Counted from the stretch's first letter, positions 52,589-61,413 are shown. The stretch: DNA of 64,000 bases from Acetobacteroides hydrogenigenes (GCF_004340205.1 NZ_SLWB01000007.1:143271-207270); one strand, 5' to 3'. Notes: a model not told the origin generated them from the letters alone. Translations and numbers: made by a program.

Positions 52589-53449
52589 ATGAGACTAAAA
52601 AAACGTAGTGGTAGGTTACTCTCCTATGGCATTTTGTCTGCTATAATGCTTGTTGCAATGCTGGTTAGCGCACAGCGTAACAGCTGCAAGCTCGATACGA
52701 GCCTCGATACGCGCGCATTTAGAACCGACGAGGAGATAAAGATCGTGGTTAGCTACAGCTGGTTCTTGGTATGGACCGATGTTGTAGACGTTTGGCTGAA
52801 GCTGAGCGCCGAAAAGAAGGATGGTAAGGATGCCATTCGTATAAATGGTTATGGTAAGTCGCGGCCTTTCTACGACTGGTTCTACCAGGTGCGCGACATC
52901 TACGAAACCTGGCTCGACCCAAGCTCGTTACGCCCCTTATTCTTTAATCGCGATGTAAACGAGGATGGGTATCTGCTTAAGAATTTTTACACCTACGACT
53001 GGGATAACAAGCGAATTTTGGCGCGCATACAGAAGCGCAACAAGCCCGCTTACCTAGATACCATCGCCATTACGCCCTGTACCAACGATGTCATATCGCT
53101 CATATACAGCATTCGGAACGTCGACTTTAGTAAGCTTCAGCTTGGCGATCGGTTCTCTATTGATCTTGCCGTTGACGATAAGGTGCATTCAATAGCCATC
53201 AAGTACGATAAGGTTGAAACCATTAAGGTAAAAGGGATGGGGTTCTTTCGATGTATAAAGCTATCGGCAAAGATGGTTAAGAGCCGAGCATTTACCGGGA
53301 AAGAAAACATGTTTATCTGGATTACCGCCGATCAGAATAGGCTACCTATATATATGGAGTCGCCCATTAAGGTGGGTACCATTAAGGCCCGCATAACCGA
53401 GATGAAGAATGTGAGGTATCCGCTGGCCTCCAAGGTCGCGTCCAAGTAG
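52589..53449 (+). CDS. DUF3108 exported protein
   Basis: A 286-residue protein with a hydrophobic N-terminus (about 12-29, 'GILSAIMLVAMLVSAQ') acting as signal peptide or anchor, followed by the DUF3108 domain. Family-typical elements are 'EEIKIVVSYSWFLVWTDVVDV', 'YGKSRPFYDWFYQVRDIYETWLD' and 'NKRILARIQKRNKP'. DUF3108 proteins are periplasmic beta-rich proteins of unknown function. It is isolated, with a tandem array upstream and the rnf operon downstream. Many Bacteroidota carry several copies elsewhere. Confidence 0.83.
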   Translation: MRLKKRSGRLLSYGILSAIMLVAMLVSAQRNSCKLDTSLDTRAFRTDEEIKIVVSYSWFLVWTDVVDVWLKLSAEKKDGKDAIRINGYGKSRPFYDWFYQVRDIYETWLDPSSLRPLFFNRDVNEDGYLLKNFYTYDWDNKRILARIQKRNKPAYLDTIAITPCTNDVISLIYSIRNVDFSKLQLGDRFSIDLAVDDKVHSIAIKYDKVETIKVKGMGFFRCIKLSAKMVKSRAFTGKENMFIWITADQNRLPIYMESPIKVGTIKARITEMKNVRYPLASKVASK

Positions 53450-53492
53450 GTTGGGGCTATTTAGAATTGTTATTAATTAGTTGCCCGATTGT

Positions 53493-53500
53493 TATTTTTG
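53493..53500 (+). promoter_or_regulatory. Putative -7 box (TATTTTTG) of the rseC-rnf operon
   Basis: A perfect TAnnTTTG match with a TTG about 23 bases upstream (53467-53469). Transcription would start just before the leader hairpin at 53518. Confidence 0.5.
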
Positions 53501-53517
53501 TGGAGATGATTGGTAAA

Positions 53518-53565
53518 AAAAGGGTCAATAGCTCTAAATTCGGGGCGTTTAAAAACGACCCTTTT
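53518..53565 (+). promoter_or_regulatory. Leader hairpin before rseC-rnf
   Basis: AAAAGGGTC (53518-53526) pairs with GACCCTTTT (53557-53565), a perfect 9-bp stem closing a 30-base loop that includes the smaller CGTTT/AAACG pair (53546-53557). It lies between the likely promoter and the rseC start at 53586. The T-run in the right arm makes an attenuator or transcript-stability element possible. Confidence 0.5.
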
Positions 53566-53585
53566 ATTTATTGTCGGATTAAAAA

Positions 53586-54008
53586 ATGTCGAAGCAGAAT
53601 TCAAGAATTCAGCATGTAGGTATTGTCGAAGATGTTACTGAAACCTCAATTTGCGTTAGCATCGTAAGCACATCTGCATGTAGTTCGTGCCATGCCAAAG
53701 GAGGCTGCTCGATGTCTGAGCAAGTTGAGAAAAAGGTAAGGATTCCCAACACAGGCATACCTGTAACAAAGGGCGAAACGGTTAATGTTGTTATGTCTAC
53801 ATCAACAGGTTTTAAATCCGTATTCTTGGCCTACATTCTTCCAATCGTTCTACTAATTCTAGGCGTTGCGGTATTTACCAGCCTTTCTCTTTCCGAAGGT
53901 GTTTCGGCATTGCTAACCTTGGTGGTTATAGCCATCTACTACGGCGTCCTTTTCCTGCTGCGAAAGGTCCTAGAGTCGAAGTTTGAAATGCGAATCGAAA
54001 AGTTTTAG
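53586..54008 (+). CDS. rseC: RseC/SoxR-reducing-complex protein
   Basis: A 140-residue RseC/MucC-family membrane protein. The cytosolic N-terminus has a Cys cluster ('TSACSSCHAKGGC', Cys near 36, 39 and 45) and then two membrane segments at about 78-98 and 105-125 ('AYILPIVLLILGVAVFTSL', 'LVVIAIYYGVLFLL'). RseC accompanies Rnf/Rsx complexes in many bacteria and probably handles redox groups or stabilises the complex. It is the first gene of the rnf operon, 21 bases before rnfB. Confidence 0.88.
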   Translation: MSKQNSRIQHVGIVEDVTETSICVSIVSTSACSSCHAKGGCSMSEQVEKKVRIPNTGIPVTKGETVNVVMSTSTGFKSVFLAYILPIVLLILGVAVFTSLSLSEGVSALLTLVVIAIYYGVLFLLRKVLESKFEMRIEKF

Positions 54009-54029
54009 CCTAAATCACACCATTAAATA

Positions 54030-54890
54030 ATGAACACAACAATTTTACTAACTGTAATCACGCTGAGCCTTTTAGGTGTGGCCTTAGCGGTGGTGCTTTA
54101 CTTCGTTGCCGAGAAGTTCAAGGTATACGAAGATCCTCGAATTGACGAGGTGGAAGCGTTGCTGCCCGGGGCTAACTGTGGAGGCTGCGGCTATCCTGGC
54201 TGTCGAGGATTATCGGATGCAATCGTAAAGGCCGAAACCATGGACGGACTTTTCTGTCCGGTGGGCGGCAACGAAACAATGCTTACGATAGCCAAGCACT
54301 TAGGGCGCGAGGCTGCCGCAAAAGACCCGATGGTTGCGGTTCTTCGATGTAACGGTACTAAGCAGGTGCGCAAGGACGTTAACACGTACGACGGAGCGCC
54401 AACATGTGCCATTGCTTCGGCTACCTATGCAGGGCAAACCGGGTGTCAGTATGGCTGCCTTGGTTTTGGCGACTGCGTAAACGTGTGCAACTTCGGTGCA
54501 ATGAGGATGGACGAACAAACGGGCCTACCTGTTATCGACGAAGAGAAGTGTACCGCTTGCGGAGCATGCGTAAAGGCTTGTCCAAAGGTGATAATTGAGC
54601 TGCGCAAGAAGGGACCTAAAGGTCGACGCATCTTTGTATCGTGTATCAATAAGGACAAGGGCGCGGTTGCTAAAAAGGCTTGCGGTGCTGCATGTATCGG
54701 TTGCGGCAAGTGCGTTAAGACATGTCCATTCGAGGCCATAACCCTCGAGAATAATGTTGCCTACATAGACTTCAACAAGTGTAAGCTTTGTAGAAAATGT
54801 GTGGCTGTTTGTCCTACTGCGGCAATTCATGAGGTAAACTTCCCTCCAAAGCCAAAAGAGGAAGCCCCCGAAGCACAAGCAGAGGCTTAA
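54030..54890 (+). CDS. rnfB: Rnf electron transport complex, iron-sulfur subunit B
   Basis: A 286-residue subunit that takes electrons from reduced ferredoxin. An N-terminal membrane anchor (about 5-26) is followed by the 'CGGCGYPGCRG' cluster-binding segment and several ferredoxin-like clusters: 'CQYGCLGFGDCVNVC', 'CTACGACVKAC', 'CIGCGKCVKTC' and 'CKLCRKCVAVC'. A Pro/Glu-rich tail ends the protein. All expected cysteines are visible. It follows rseC and precedes rnfC by 31 bases. It belongs to the ion-translocating ferredoxin:NAD+ oxidoreductase. Confidence 0.96.
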   Translation: MNTTILLTVITLSLLGVALAVVLYFVAEKFKVYEDPRIDEVEALLPGANCGGCGYPGCRGLSDAIVKAETMDGLFCPVGGNETMLTIAKHLGREAAAKDPMVAVLRCNGTKQVRKDVNTYDGAPTCAIASATYAGQTGCQYGCLGFGDCVNVCNFGAMRMDEQTGLPVIDEEKCTACGACVKACPKVIIELRKKGPKGRRIFVSCINKDKGAVAKKACGAACIGCGKCVKTCPFEAITLENNVAYIDFNKCKLCRKCVAVCPTAAIHEVNFPPKPKEEAPEAQAEA

Positions 54891-54921
54891 TCACACAAAA
54901 CCATTAAAAAGGAGGATAGTC

Positions 54922-56253
54922 GTGTTACGAACATTCAAGATAGGTGGCATTCATCCACCAGAAAATAAGGTATCGGCGAGCAGCAAGATAGAGGCTCTTC
55001 CTCTTCCCGAAATCGCCTACATTCCGCTAGGTCAGCACATCGGTGCGCCAGCAACCGCTATTGTTGCCAAAGGCGATAAGGTAAAGGTTGGTCAGCTAAT
55101 AGCTAAGGCTAGCGGTTTTGTTTCTGCCAACATTCACGCATCCGTTTCGGGAACCGTTACGGGGATCGAAAGCATTGTGGATGGTAGCGGATACCCTCGT
55201 CCAACTGTTGTAATTGCCGTAGAGGGCGACGAGTGGGATGAGTCTATCGATAGATCGAGCACTCTAGTTGAAGAAACTACGCTATCGGCGCAGGAGATTA
55301 CCAAGCGGGTTGCCGATATGGGTATCGTAGGTATGGGTGGTGCAACCTTCCCTTCGCATATTAAGCTGATGGTGCCCGACGGCAAAAAGGCCGAGGTGCT
55401 TATCATCAACGGTGTAGAGTGCGAGCCTTACCTTACTGCCGACGACAGGCTTATGGTTGAGCGCGGCGATGAGGTGCTTATTGGCGTTAAGCTTTTGATG
55501 AAGGCTATCAACGTTAGCCGTGCCATTATCGGTATCGAGAATAACAAGCCAGAAGCTATTGCCAACCTTACCAAGCTAGCCCCAAAGTATAGCGGGATTA
55601 GCGTACAACCGCTTAAGGTGAAGTATCCACAAGGAGGCGAAAAGCAGCTGGTTAAGGCAACCATTAACCGCGAGATTCCTTCGGGTGGCCTACCAATAGA
55701 TGTTGGAGCCGTTGTTCAGAATGTGGCAACAGCATTTGCCACCTACGAGGCGGTACAAAAGAATAAGCCTTTAATCGATAGGGTTGTTACCGTTACAGGT
55801 AAGTCTATTGCAAAACCATCCAACTTTTTTGTTCGTGTAGGAACTCCAATTAGCCAGCTTCTTGAGGCTGCAGGAGGGCTTGCTGAAGGAAACGTTAAGC
55901 TTATTAGCGGTGGTCCAATGATGGGTAAGGCGCTATCAACCGAAAAATCGCCGGTTACCAAGGGGACAAGTGGCGTTCTGGTAATGGTAGAAAACATGGC
56001 GGTGCGTCCGGTTGCTTCGGAGTGTATTCGTTGTGCTAAGTGCGTAAGCGCATGTCCAATGGGGCTCGAACCATTCCTTCTAAATAAGCTCAGCGCGCGT
56101 AAGATGTATCCAGAGCTTGAGGCTGGCAAGGTTACGGACTGTATAGAGTGCGGTTCGTGTGCCTATACCTGCCCTGCAGGTATTCCGTTGCTCGATTACA
56201 TCCGCAATGGAAAGAGTGCTGTAATGCAAATTATGCGTTCGCGAAAAAAGTAG
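54922..56253 (+). CDS. rnfC: Rnf electron transport complex, NADH-binding subunit C
   Basis: A 443-residue peripheral subunit with NADH and FMN sites and two 4Fe-4S clusters. The N-terminal RnfC barrel ('IPLGQHIGAPATAIVAKGDKVKVGQLI') is followed by the NADH-binding Rossmann region ('GMGGATFPSHIKLMVPDGKK', 'INGVECEPYLTADD'), a SLBB-like segment and C-terminal 'CIRCAKCVSACPMGL' and 'CIECGSCAYTCPAGIPLLDY'. The start is GTG at 54922, supported by an unusually strong GGAGG at 54911-54915 six bases upstream. It is longer than minimal RnfC at the ends but normal for this group. Confidence 0.96.
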   Translation: MLRTFKIGGIHPPENKVSASSKIEALPLPEIAYIPLGQHIGAPATAIVAKGDKVKVGQLIAKASGFVSANIHASVSGTVTGIESIVDGSGYPRPTVVIAVEGDEWDESIDRSSTLVEETTLSAQEITKRVADMGIVGMGGATFPSHIKLMVPDGKKAEVLIINGVECEPYLTADDRLMVERGDEVLIGVKLLMKAINVSRAIIGIENNKPEAIANLTKLAPKYSGISVQPLKVKYPQGGEKQLVKATINREIPSGGLPIDVGAVVQNVATAFATYEAVQKNKPLIDRVVTVTGKSIAKPSNFFVRVGTPISQLLEAAGGLAEGNVKLISGGPMMGKALSTEKSPVTKGTSGVLVMVENMAVRPVASECIRCAKCVSACPMGLEPFLLNKLSARKMYPELEAGKVTDCIECGSCAYTCPAGIPLLDYIRNGKSAVMQIMRSRKK

Positions 56254-56276
56254 AACAGAAAAAACAATCCAAATAA

Positions 56277-57275
56277 ATGGAAAGACAATTTATAGTAGCG
56301 TCCTCGCCCCATGTTCATGGCAGCTATAGCACCCAACGCCTGATGTTGGATGTGATTATTGCCTTGATTCCGGCTTGGGCCGTTTCGATATTTTTCTTTG
56401 GGTGGGGAGCCATTATTACAACCTTAGTTGCTGTTGGCGCTTGCATCCTCTTCGAATTCCTTATACAGAAGTATCTTATTAAGGGGCCTTACACTATAGG
56501 TAACCTTTCGGCTGTTGTTACCGGTATGCTTTTGGCCTTCAACCTTCCTACCAATATCTCTCCACTTTTGGTGGTGCTTGGCTCGTTAGTAGCCATAGGC
56601 GTTGCCAAGATGAGCTTCGGAGGTCTTGGTTCTAACTTATTTAACCCAGCACTTGTAGGGCGTGTATTCCTGCTTATCTCGTTTCCGGTGCAAATGACCT
56701 CTTGGCCTGCTCCAATTGCTTCGCGTGCATCGTACATTGATGCGGTAACAGGAGCAACCCCTCTTGGCATCGTAAAGGAGGCCGTAAAGGCCGGTAAGCC
56801 CGTATCGGAGGTTATAGGCTCAATCCCATCGTACATGGATCTTTTCCTCGGCAACATGGGTGGATCGTTGGGAGAAGTTTCTGCTGCTGCGCTTCTTCTT
56901 GGGCTGGTTTACCTTCTTATTCGTAAGGTAATTACCTGGCATATCCCTATTACCATTATGGGTACCATAACCGTATTTGCCGGAATTCTTTGGATGATTA
57001 ACCCAGATAAGTTTGTAGATCCTATTTTCCACCTAGTTACAGGAGGTGTAATGCTTGGAGCCATCTTTATGGCAACCGACTATGTAACTTCTCCAATGAC
57101 ATCGCGAGGAATGATATACTATGCAATAGGTATCGGAGTGCTAACCATTCTAATTCGCGATTTTGGTGCATATCCCGAGGGTGTTTCGTTTGCCATTCTT
57201 TTGATGAATGCTGCAACGCCGCTCATCAACAAGTACGTTAAACCTAAAGCATTTGGGGAGGTGCGTCATGGCTAA
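56277..57275 (+). CDS. rnfD: Rnf electron transport complex, membrane subunit D
   Basis: A 332-residue integral membrane subunit with about nine hydrophobic segments. Landmarks are the N-terminal 'SSPHVHGSYSTQRLMLDVIIALIP', 'FGGLGSNLFNPALVGRVFL', and 'DAVTGATPLG' with the Thr that carries covalent FMN. 'FMATDYVTSPMTSRGM' is highly conserved. It takes part in ion translocation. Its stop overlaps the rnfG start by eight bases. Confidence 0.96.
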   Translation: MERQFIVASSPHVHGSYSTQRLMLDVIIALIPAWAVSIFFFGWGAIITTLVAVGACILFEFLIQKYLIKGPYTIGNLSAVVTGMLLAFNLPTNISPLLVVLGSLVAIGVAKMSFGGLGSNLFNPALVGRVFLLISFPVQMTSWPAPIASRASYIDAVTGATPLGIVKEAVKAGKPVSEVIGSIPSYMDLFLGNMGGSLGEVSAAALLLGLVYLLIRKVITWHIPITIMGTITVFAGILWMINPDKFVDPIFHLVTGGVMLGAIFMATDYVTSPMTSRGMIYYAIGIGVLTILIRDFGAYPEGVSFAILLMNAATPLINKYVKPKAFGEVRHG

Positions 57276-57843
57276 AGAATCATCTTTTAAGAATATGGTG
57301 CTAACGCTTTTGGTTATCTCGTTCTTTGCCGCTGCGGCACTGGCCGGGGTGTACTTGGTTACGCTTGCACCAATTGGAGCCGCAAAGGCTGCCAAAATTA
57401 ACGAGGCCATCCAAAAGGTTGTTCCAACTTTTGATAATAATCCCGGAGAGGAGGTTTACAAAATGGCGGTGGATGGCGATACCCTTCGTCTTTACCCTGC
57501 ACGTAAGGGGGGTAAACTTGTAGGAACTGCTATCGAAACATTTACCAACAAGGGATTTGCTGGACACTTTACGCTAATGGTTGGCCTTATGCCAGATGGA
57601 ACCATTAAAAGCGTAGAGGTGCTAGCCCATAAGGAAACTCCAGGCTTGGGCGATAAGATGGAGAAATCGAAGTCCAACTTTAGCGTTCAGTTTGAGGGAA
57701 AGAACCCAAAGACGTTCAAAATGATGGTAAAAAAGGATGGGGGAGATGTTGATGCTATTACTGCATCTACCATTACCTCGCGCGCCTTTACCGATGCCGT
57801 AAACCGTGCCTACGAGGCCTACATGAAAGGAGGTAAGCAATGA
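57268..57843 (+). CDS. rnfG: Rnf electron transport complex, FMN-binding subunit G
   Basis: A 191-residue subunit with an N-terminal membrane segment (about 10-30, 'MVLTLLVISFFAAAALAGV') and a periplasmic FMN-binding domain. The FMN attachment region reads 'DAITASTITSRAF', where most RnfG have SGAT; the attachment Thr is still present. 'HKETPGLGDKM' is the other family motif. The start is ATG 57268 within the end of rnfD, indicating coupling. Downstream rnfE begins four bases before its stop. Confidence 0.94.
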   Translation: MAKESSFKNMVLTLLVISFFAAAALAGVYLVTLAPIGAAKAAKINEAIQKVVPTFDNNPGEEVYKMAVDGDTLRLYPARKGGKLVGTAIETFTNKGFAGHFTLMVGLMPDGTIKSVEVLAHKETPGLGDKMEKSKSNFSVQFEGKNPKTFKMMVKKDGGDVDAITASTITSRAFTDAVNRAYEAYMKGGKQ

Positions 57844-58424
57844 GCCAGCTAAGTAACCTCACCAGAGGTATTATAAAAGAAAACCCAACCTTTGTGCTGC
57901 TTCTGGGTATGTGCCCTACTTTGGCAACTACCTCATCAGCATTAAATGGGATGGGAATGGGAGCTGCAACCCTTTTCGTACTTGCGCTTTCGAATGTAGC
58001 CATTTCGTTGGTGGCCAGCCAAATTCCGAGCAAGGTTCGTATTCCTGCCTACATCGTTATTATTGCAACGTTCGTAACAATGGTCGACCTGCTTATGCAG
58101 GCTTACGTTCCTGCTCTTTACGCAACGCTTGGTATCTTTATTCCGCTTATTGTGGTTAACTGTATTGTGCTAGGTCGTGCTGAAGCGTTTGCCTCAAAAA
58201 GCGGGGTGCTTGCATCGTTGCTCGATGGTATTGGAATGGGACTTGGTTTTACCCTTTCGCTCACCGTTTTAGGCGCCGTTCGCGAGTTCTTAGGTAGCTG
58301 GTCGATATTTGGTCATAAGCTGGTAGGAACAGACGGTATGCTGGTGTTTATTCTTGCTCCAGGGGCATTTATTGTACTTGGCTATCTGATGGTGCTCTTT
58401 AACCGAATCAATAAAAAGAAGTAG
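57840..58424 (+). CDS. rnfE: Rnf electron transport complex, membrane subunit E
   Basis: A 194-residue integral membrane protein with about six hydrophobic segments, homologous to RnfA and to NqrD. Conserved pieces are 'NPTFVLLLGMCPTLATTSSALNGMGMG', 'VRIPAYIVIIATFVTMVDLL', 'PLIVVNCIVLGRAEAFAS' and 'LDGIGMGLGFTLSL'. The antiparallel E/A pair forms a cluster-binding ion channel in the membrane. Its start overlaps the end of rnfG (ATGA), and rnfA follows after two bases. Confidence 0.95.
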   Translation: MSQLSNLTRGIIKENPTFVLLLGMCPTLATTSSALNGMGMGAATLFVLALSNVAISLVASQIPSKVRIPAYIVIIATFVTMVDLLMQAYVPALYATLGIFIPLIVVNCIVLGRAEAFASKSGVLASLLDGIGMGLGFTLSLTVLGAVREFLGSWSIFGHKLVGTDGMLVFILAPGAFIVLGYLMVLFNRINKKK

Positions 58425-58426
58425 TA

Positions 58427-58999
58427 ATGGATTTTTTTATCATAGCTATATCTGCGATATTCGTTAACAACATCGTTCTATCGCAATTCTTGGGTATTTG
58501 TCCTTTCTTGGGGGTATCCAATAAGGTTGAAACGTCCATTGGTATGTCGGGTGCCGTAACCTTCGTTATTGCTCTTTCTACGCTTATAACCTGGTTGCTG
58601 CAAAAGTATGTGCTTGTTCCGCTTAACATCACCTTTATGCAGACCATCTCCTTTATTTTGGTGATTGCGGCGCTGGTACAAATGGTGGAGATTATCCTTA
58701 AAAAGATAAGCCCTGCGCTTTATCAGGCTTTGGGCGTTTTCCTTCCGCTGATTACAACAAACTGTGCGGTGCTAGGTGTTGCCATATTGGTTCAACAGAA
58801 AAACTACGACCTAATGCATAGCATGGTGTTTAGCGTTGCTATCGGTTTAGGTTATGGTTTGGCTATTGTTCTTTTTGCGAGCTTACGCGAAGAGATGGAG
58901 TTGGCCAATGTTCCTAAGGAAATGAAGGGAATTCCAATTGCATTGGTTACTGCCGGTATCTTGGCAATGGCCTTTATGGGGTTCTCTGGTATGGTTTAA
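58427..58999 (+). CDS. rnfA: Rnf electron transport complex, membrane subunit A
   Basis: A 190-residue membrane protein, the partner of RnfE in the ion-translocating core. Landmarks are 'FVNNIVLSQFLGICPFLGVSNK' with the membrane Cys, 'GMSGAVTFVIALSTLITW', and 'PLITTNCAVLGVAILVQQKNYDLMHSMVFSVAIGLGYGLAIVLF'. It ends the rseC-rnfBCDGEA operon and is followed by a strong terminator. The gene order B-C-D-G-E-A is the standard one. Confidence 0.96.
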   Translation: MDFFIIAISAIFVNNIVLSQFLGICPFLGVSNKVETSIGMSGAVTFVIALSTLITWLLQKYVLVPLNITFMQTISFILVIAALVQMVEIILKKISPALYQALGVFLPLITTNCAVLGVAILVQQKNYDLMHSMVFSVAIGLGYGLAIVLFASLREEMELANVPKEMKGIPIALVTAGILAMAFMGFSGMV

Positions 59000-59021
59000 C
59001 GTATGGCTCTGCCGCTACTAT

Positions 59022-59055
59022 AAAAAAAGCCTCCGAAATTTCGGAGGCTTTTTTT
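59022..59055 (+). terminator. Intrinsic terminator of the rnf operon
   Basis: AAAAAAAGCCTCCGAAA (59022-59038) pairs with TTTCGGAGGCTTTTTTT (59039-59055), almost loopless, with a long T-run. Confidence 0.93.
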
Positions 59056-59077
59056 ATAAGGGATATAGTTTAGTAGC

Positions 59078-59114
59078 TAAAAAAGGCTCCTTTCGCAAAA
59101 GCAAAAGGAGCCTT
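59078..59114 (-). terminator. Intrinsic terminator of iorAB
   Basis: AAGGCTCCTTT (59083-59093) pairs with AAAGGAGCCTT (59104-59114). On the minus strand a T-run follows (A's at 59079-59084), as needed for the iorB end at 59134. Confidence 0.9.
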
Positions 59115-59133
59115 ATGTTTTTTGCAAGGAAGC

Positions 59134-59712
59134 CTACTTTACTTTAGCGGCTTCTCTTCCGGCGTTGAAAGCTTTTAGGTTGGCATCTACGATGTCCTGC
59201 CCTTTACGCTCGAAAAGCGTTACGATAGCCTTCTCTATAACCTCGATAGGCATGTTAAGGTATGCCGAGGCTGCACCAAGAATCACCATGTTAGCCGAAC
59301 GAGCCGAACCTGCATCCTTAGCAATGGCATCAGCATCGATGGCGATAACGTTCTTTTGTCCCTTGAGCGTATCCATCAGCTTTTCCTGCTCGGGATAGTT
59401 AGGAATGTTGATGAATGGAGTAGTGTTGGTTACAATCCAGCCATCTTTCGATAGGTATGGAAGGTAGCGTAGCGCCTCCATTGGTTCAACGGAAATGATG
59501 ATGTCGCCTTTGCCAAGCGGAATTAGGTCCGATGCAATAGGCTTATCCGAGATGCGGAGGTGCGACTGTACATCGCCACCGCGTTGGCTCATCCCGTGAA
59601 CCTCCGACTGCTTAAGGTATAGGTTGCTTTGCACGGCGGCTGTTCCAATAGCAGCAGCAATCGATAGGATGCCTTGTCCGCCAACGCCTGCAAGTATGAT
59701 ATCTGTTTTCAT
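59134..59712 (-). CDS. iorB: Indolepyruvate oxidoreductase subunit beta
   Basis: A 192-residue gamma-type domain of the 2-oxoacid:ferredoxin oxidoreductase family. The N-terminus 'DIILAGVGGQGILSIAAAIGTAA' is the nucleotide-like motif of the POR gamma/IorB fold; 'QSEVHGMSQRGGDVQSHLRI' and 'DIIISVEPMEALRYLPYL' follow. With IorA it oxidises aryl pyruvates to aryl-CoA and reduces ferredoxin. It follows iorA by 47 bases and ends in its own terminator. The ferredoxin it reduces probably feeds the convergent rnf operon. Confidence 0.93.
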   Translation of the reverse strand: MKTDIILAGVGGQGILSIAAAIGTAAVQSNLYLKQSEVHGMSQRGGDVQSHLRISDKPIASDLIPLGKGDIIISVEPMEALRYLPYLSKDGWIVTNTTPFINIPNYPEQEKLMDTLKGQKNVIAIDADAIAKDAGSARSANMVILGAASAYLNMPIEVIEKAIVTLFERKGQDIVDANLKAFNAGREAAKVK

Positions 59713-59759
59713 CCTTTTAGTTTTTTATTGAACGCTTGCTTATCTAGCGTTGCGTTACA

Positions 59760-61367
59760 TTACTCTTTTGATTTTGCTTCAGCCTTTTTTCTACGTGCTG
59801 CTGTTTGGATACACTCGCGCTGTGGAATGATAACCGATACACCATTGTAGGCAAGCTCTTCTTTAATGATGCGGATGTTTTCCTCGTGGTTCTTCTTAAG
59901 AGGAATGATTACGCGAATGTGATCAGGGTGAACGCCAAGGCCGGTAACGATGTCAACCAATCGGCCATACGCATTCGACGATTGTCCACCTGTCATACCT
60001 GTTGTCGAGTTGTCGGAAATAACAACGGTAATAGGCGTGTTTTCGATAACGGCATCAAGTAGACCGGTCATACCCGAGTGGGTAAAGGTAGAGTCGCCAA
60101 TTACGGCAACAGCAGGTACCAATCCGGCATCCGAAGCACCCTTAGCCATGGTGATTGATGCGCCCATATCTACACAGGTGTTGATGGCGTTGAATGGAGG
60201 CAATGCACCAAGCGTATAGCAGCCTATATCGGCAAATACGCGGCCTTCTCCGTACTCGAGGATAGCCTCAAGAAGATCGGCGTAAACGTCGCGGTGTCCG
60301 CAGCCGTTGCAAAGTGCAGGAGGACGTGGCATTACCACCTCTTCAGGAATTGGTTGGCCTTCTTCAACTGGCATTCCTAATCCTTTAGCAACAATGGCAG
60401 GGGTAAGCTCGCCATCGCGTGGAAGAGTGCCATCTAGGCGGCCATGGATTGGCTTGCCAACTGCTAGGAAGCCCTTAATCATCTCCTCGATGATTGGATA
60501 GCCTTCTTCCATAATAAGCAGCTCGTCGCATTGGTTGTATAGCGCTTCTACTTGTTTGTAGGGTAGTGGGTATTGGCAAACCTTAAGCACAGGGTATGGC
60601 GATACTCCATCGAAGTTTTCCATTAGGTAGTTATAGGCGATACCCGAAGCAATTATACCAAGCTTTTTATTAGGTCCATCAACTAGCTGGTTGAATGCCG
60701 AATTTTCGGAATCCTTTACCATAGGCTCTTGTGTGGCAAGAAGCGTTTTGTAGTTCTTGCGGGCAATAGCGGGTAGTAGCACAAACTGACGGGGATTTGC
60801 TGGTAGCTTAAGCCCGTTTTGCTCCTTTTTTGCCTTGGTAGCAACGCCTGCACGCGAGTGCGCCATGCGGGTTGTAATACGGATCATTACAGGCACCCTA
60901 AACTTTTCGCTTAGCTCGAATGCCGAGTAGGCCATATCGTAGGCTTCCTGCTGGTTCGATGGCTCAAGAATAGGAATCATTGCGAACTTAGCGTAGTAGC
61001 GCGAATCCTGCTCGTTTTGCGACGAGTGCATTGAAGGGTCATCGGCCGAAACTACAACCAAGCCACCGTTTACTCCGGTGATCGATGCGTTCATAAAGCA
61101 GTCGGCAGCAACGTTAAGGCCAACGTGCTTAAAGCACACCATTGCTCGTTTCCCAGCATACGACATCCCCAAGGCGGCTTCCATTGCAGTTTTCTCGTTG
61201 GTCGACCATACGTTGTGGATGTTCTTTTCGCGAGCTTCTTTCGAACTTTGGATGTACTCCATAATCTCGGTTGATGGAGTGCCAGGATAGGCGTAGAGGC
61301 CTGATAGGCCGCCATCTATCGCTCCTTGGGCTATGGCTTCATCACCTAGGAAGAGCTTTCTTTCCAT
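59760..61367 (-). CDS. iorA: Indolepyruvate oxidoreductase subunit alpha, lacking the ferredoxin domain
   Basis: A 535-residue TPP-dependent subunit. The N-terminal pyrimidine-binding domain has 'GLSGLYAYPGTPSTEIMEYI' and 'NEKTAMEAALGMSYAG', the TPP pyrophosphate motif 'GDSTFTHSGMTGLLDAV' with 'DNSTTGMTGGQ' is near 424-466. It ends at 'VIIPQRECIQTAARRKK' and so lacks the C-terminal 2x(4Fe-4S) ferredoxin domain of the about 600-residue archaeal enzyme. A CxxCG pattern ('CNGCGHRDVY', about residues 352-361) is present in the middle. The short form seems common in Bacteroidota. It starts the iorAB operon. Confidence 0.92.
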   Translation of the reverse strand: MERKLFLGDEAIAQGAIDGGLSGLYAYPGTPSTEIMEYIQSSKEAREKNIHNVWSTNEKTAMEAALGMSYAGKRAMVCFKHVGLNVAADCFMNASITGVNGGLVVVSADDPSMHSSQNEQDSRYYAKFAMIPILEPSNQQEAYDMAYSAFELSEKFRVPVMIRITTRMAHSRAGVATKAKKEQNGLKLPANPRQFVLLPAIARKNYKTLLATQEPMVKDSENSAFNQLVDGPNKKLGIIASGIAYNYLMENFDGVSPYPVLKVCQYPLPYKQVEALYNQCDELLIMEEGYPIIEEMIKGFLAVGKPIHGRLDGTLPRDGELTPAIVAKGLGMPVEEGQPIPEEVVMPRPPALCNGCGHRDVYADLLEAILEYGEGRVFADIGCYTLGALPPFNAINTCVDMGASITMAKGASDAGLVPAVAVIGDSTFTHSGMTGLLDAVIENTPITVVISDNSTTGMTGGQSSNAYGRLVDIVTGLGVHPDHIRVIIPLKKNHEENIRIIKEELAYNGVSVIIPQRECIQTAARRKKAEAKSKE

Positions 61368-61405
61368 ATGACTTTTGATGTTTTTTGTAAGCTAAGTAAT
61401 TTTAG

Positions 61406-61413
61406 CAAATGTA
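61406..61413 (-). promoter_or_regulatory. Putative -7 box (TACATTTG) for iorAB
   Basis: A perfect TAnnTTTG on the minus strand, 38 bases before the iorA start. A CAAA stretch further upstream could be the -33 element but the spacing is long. Confidence 0.4.
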
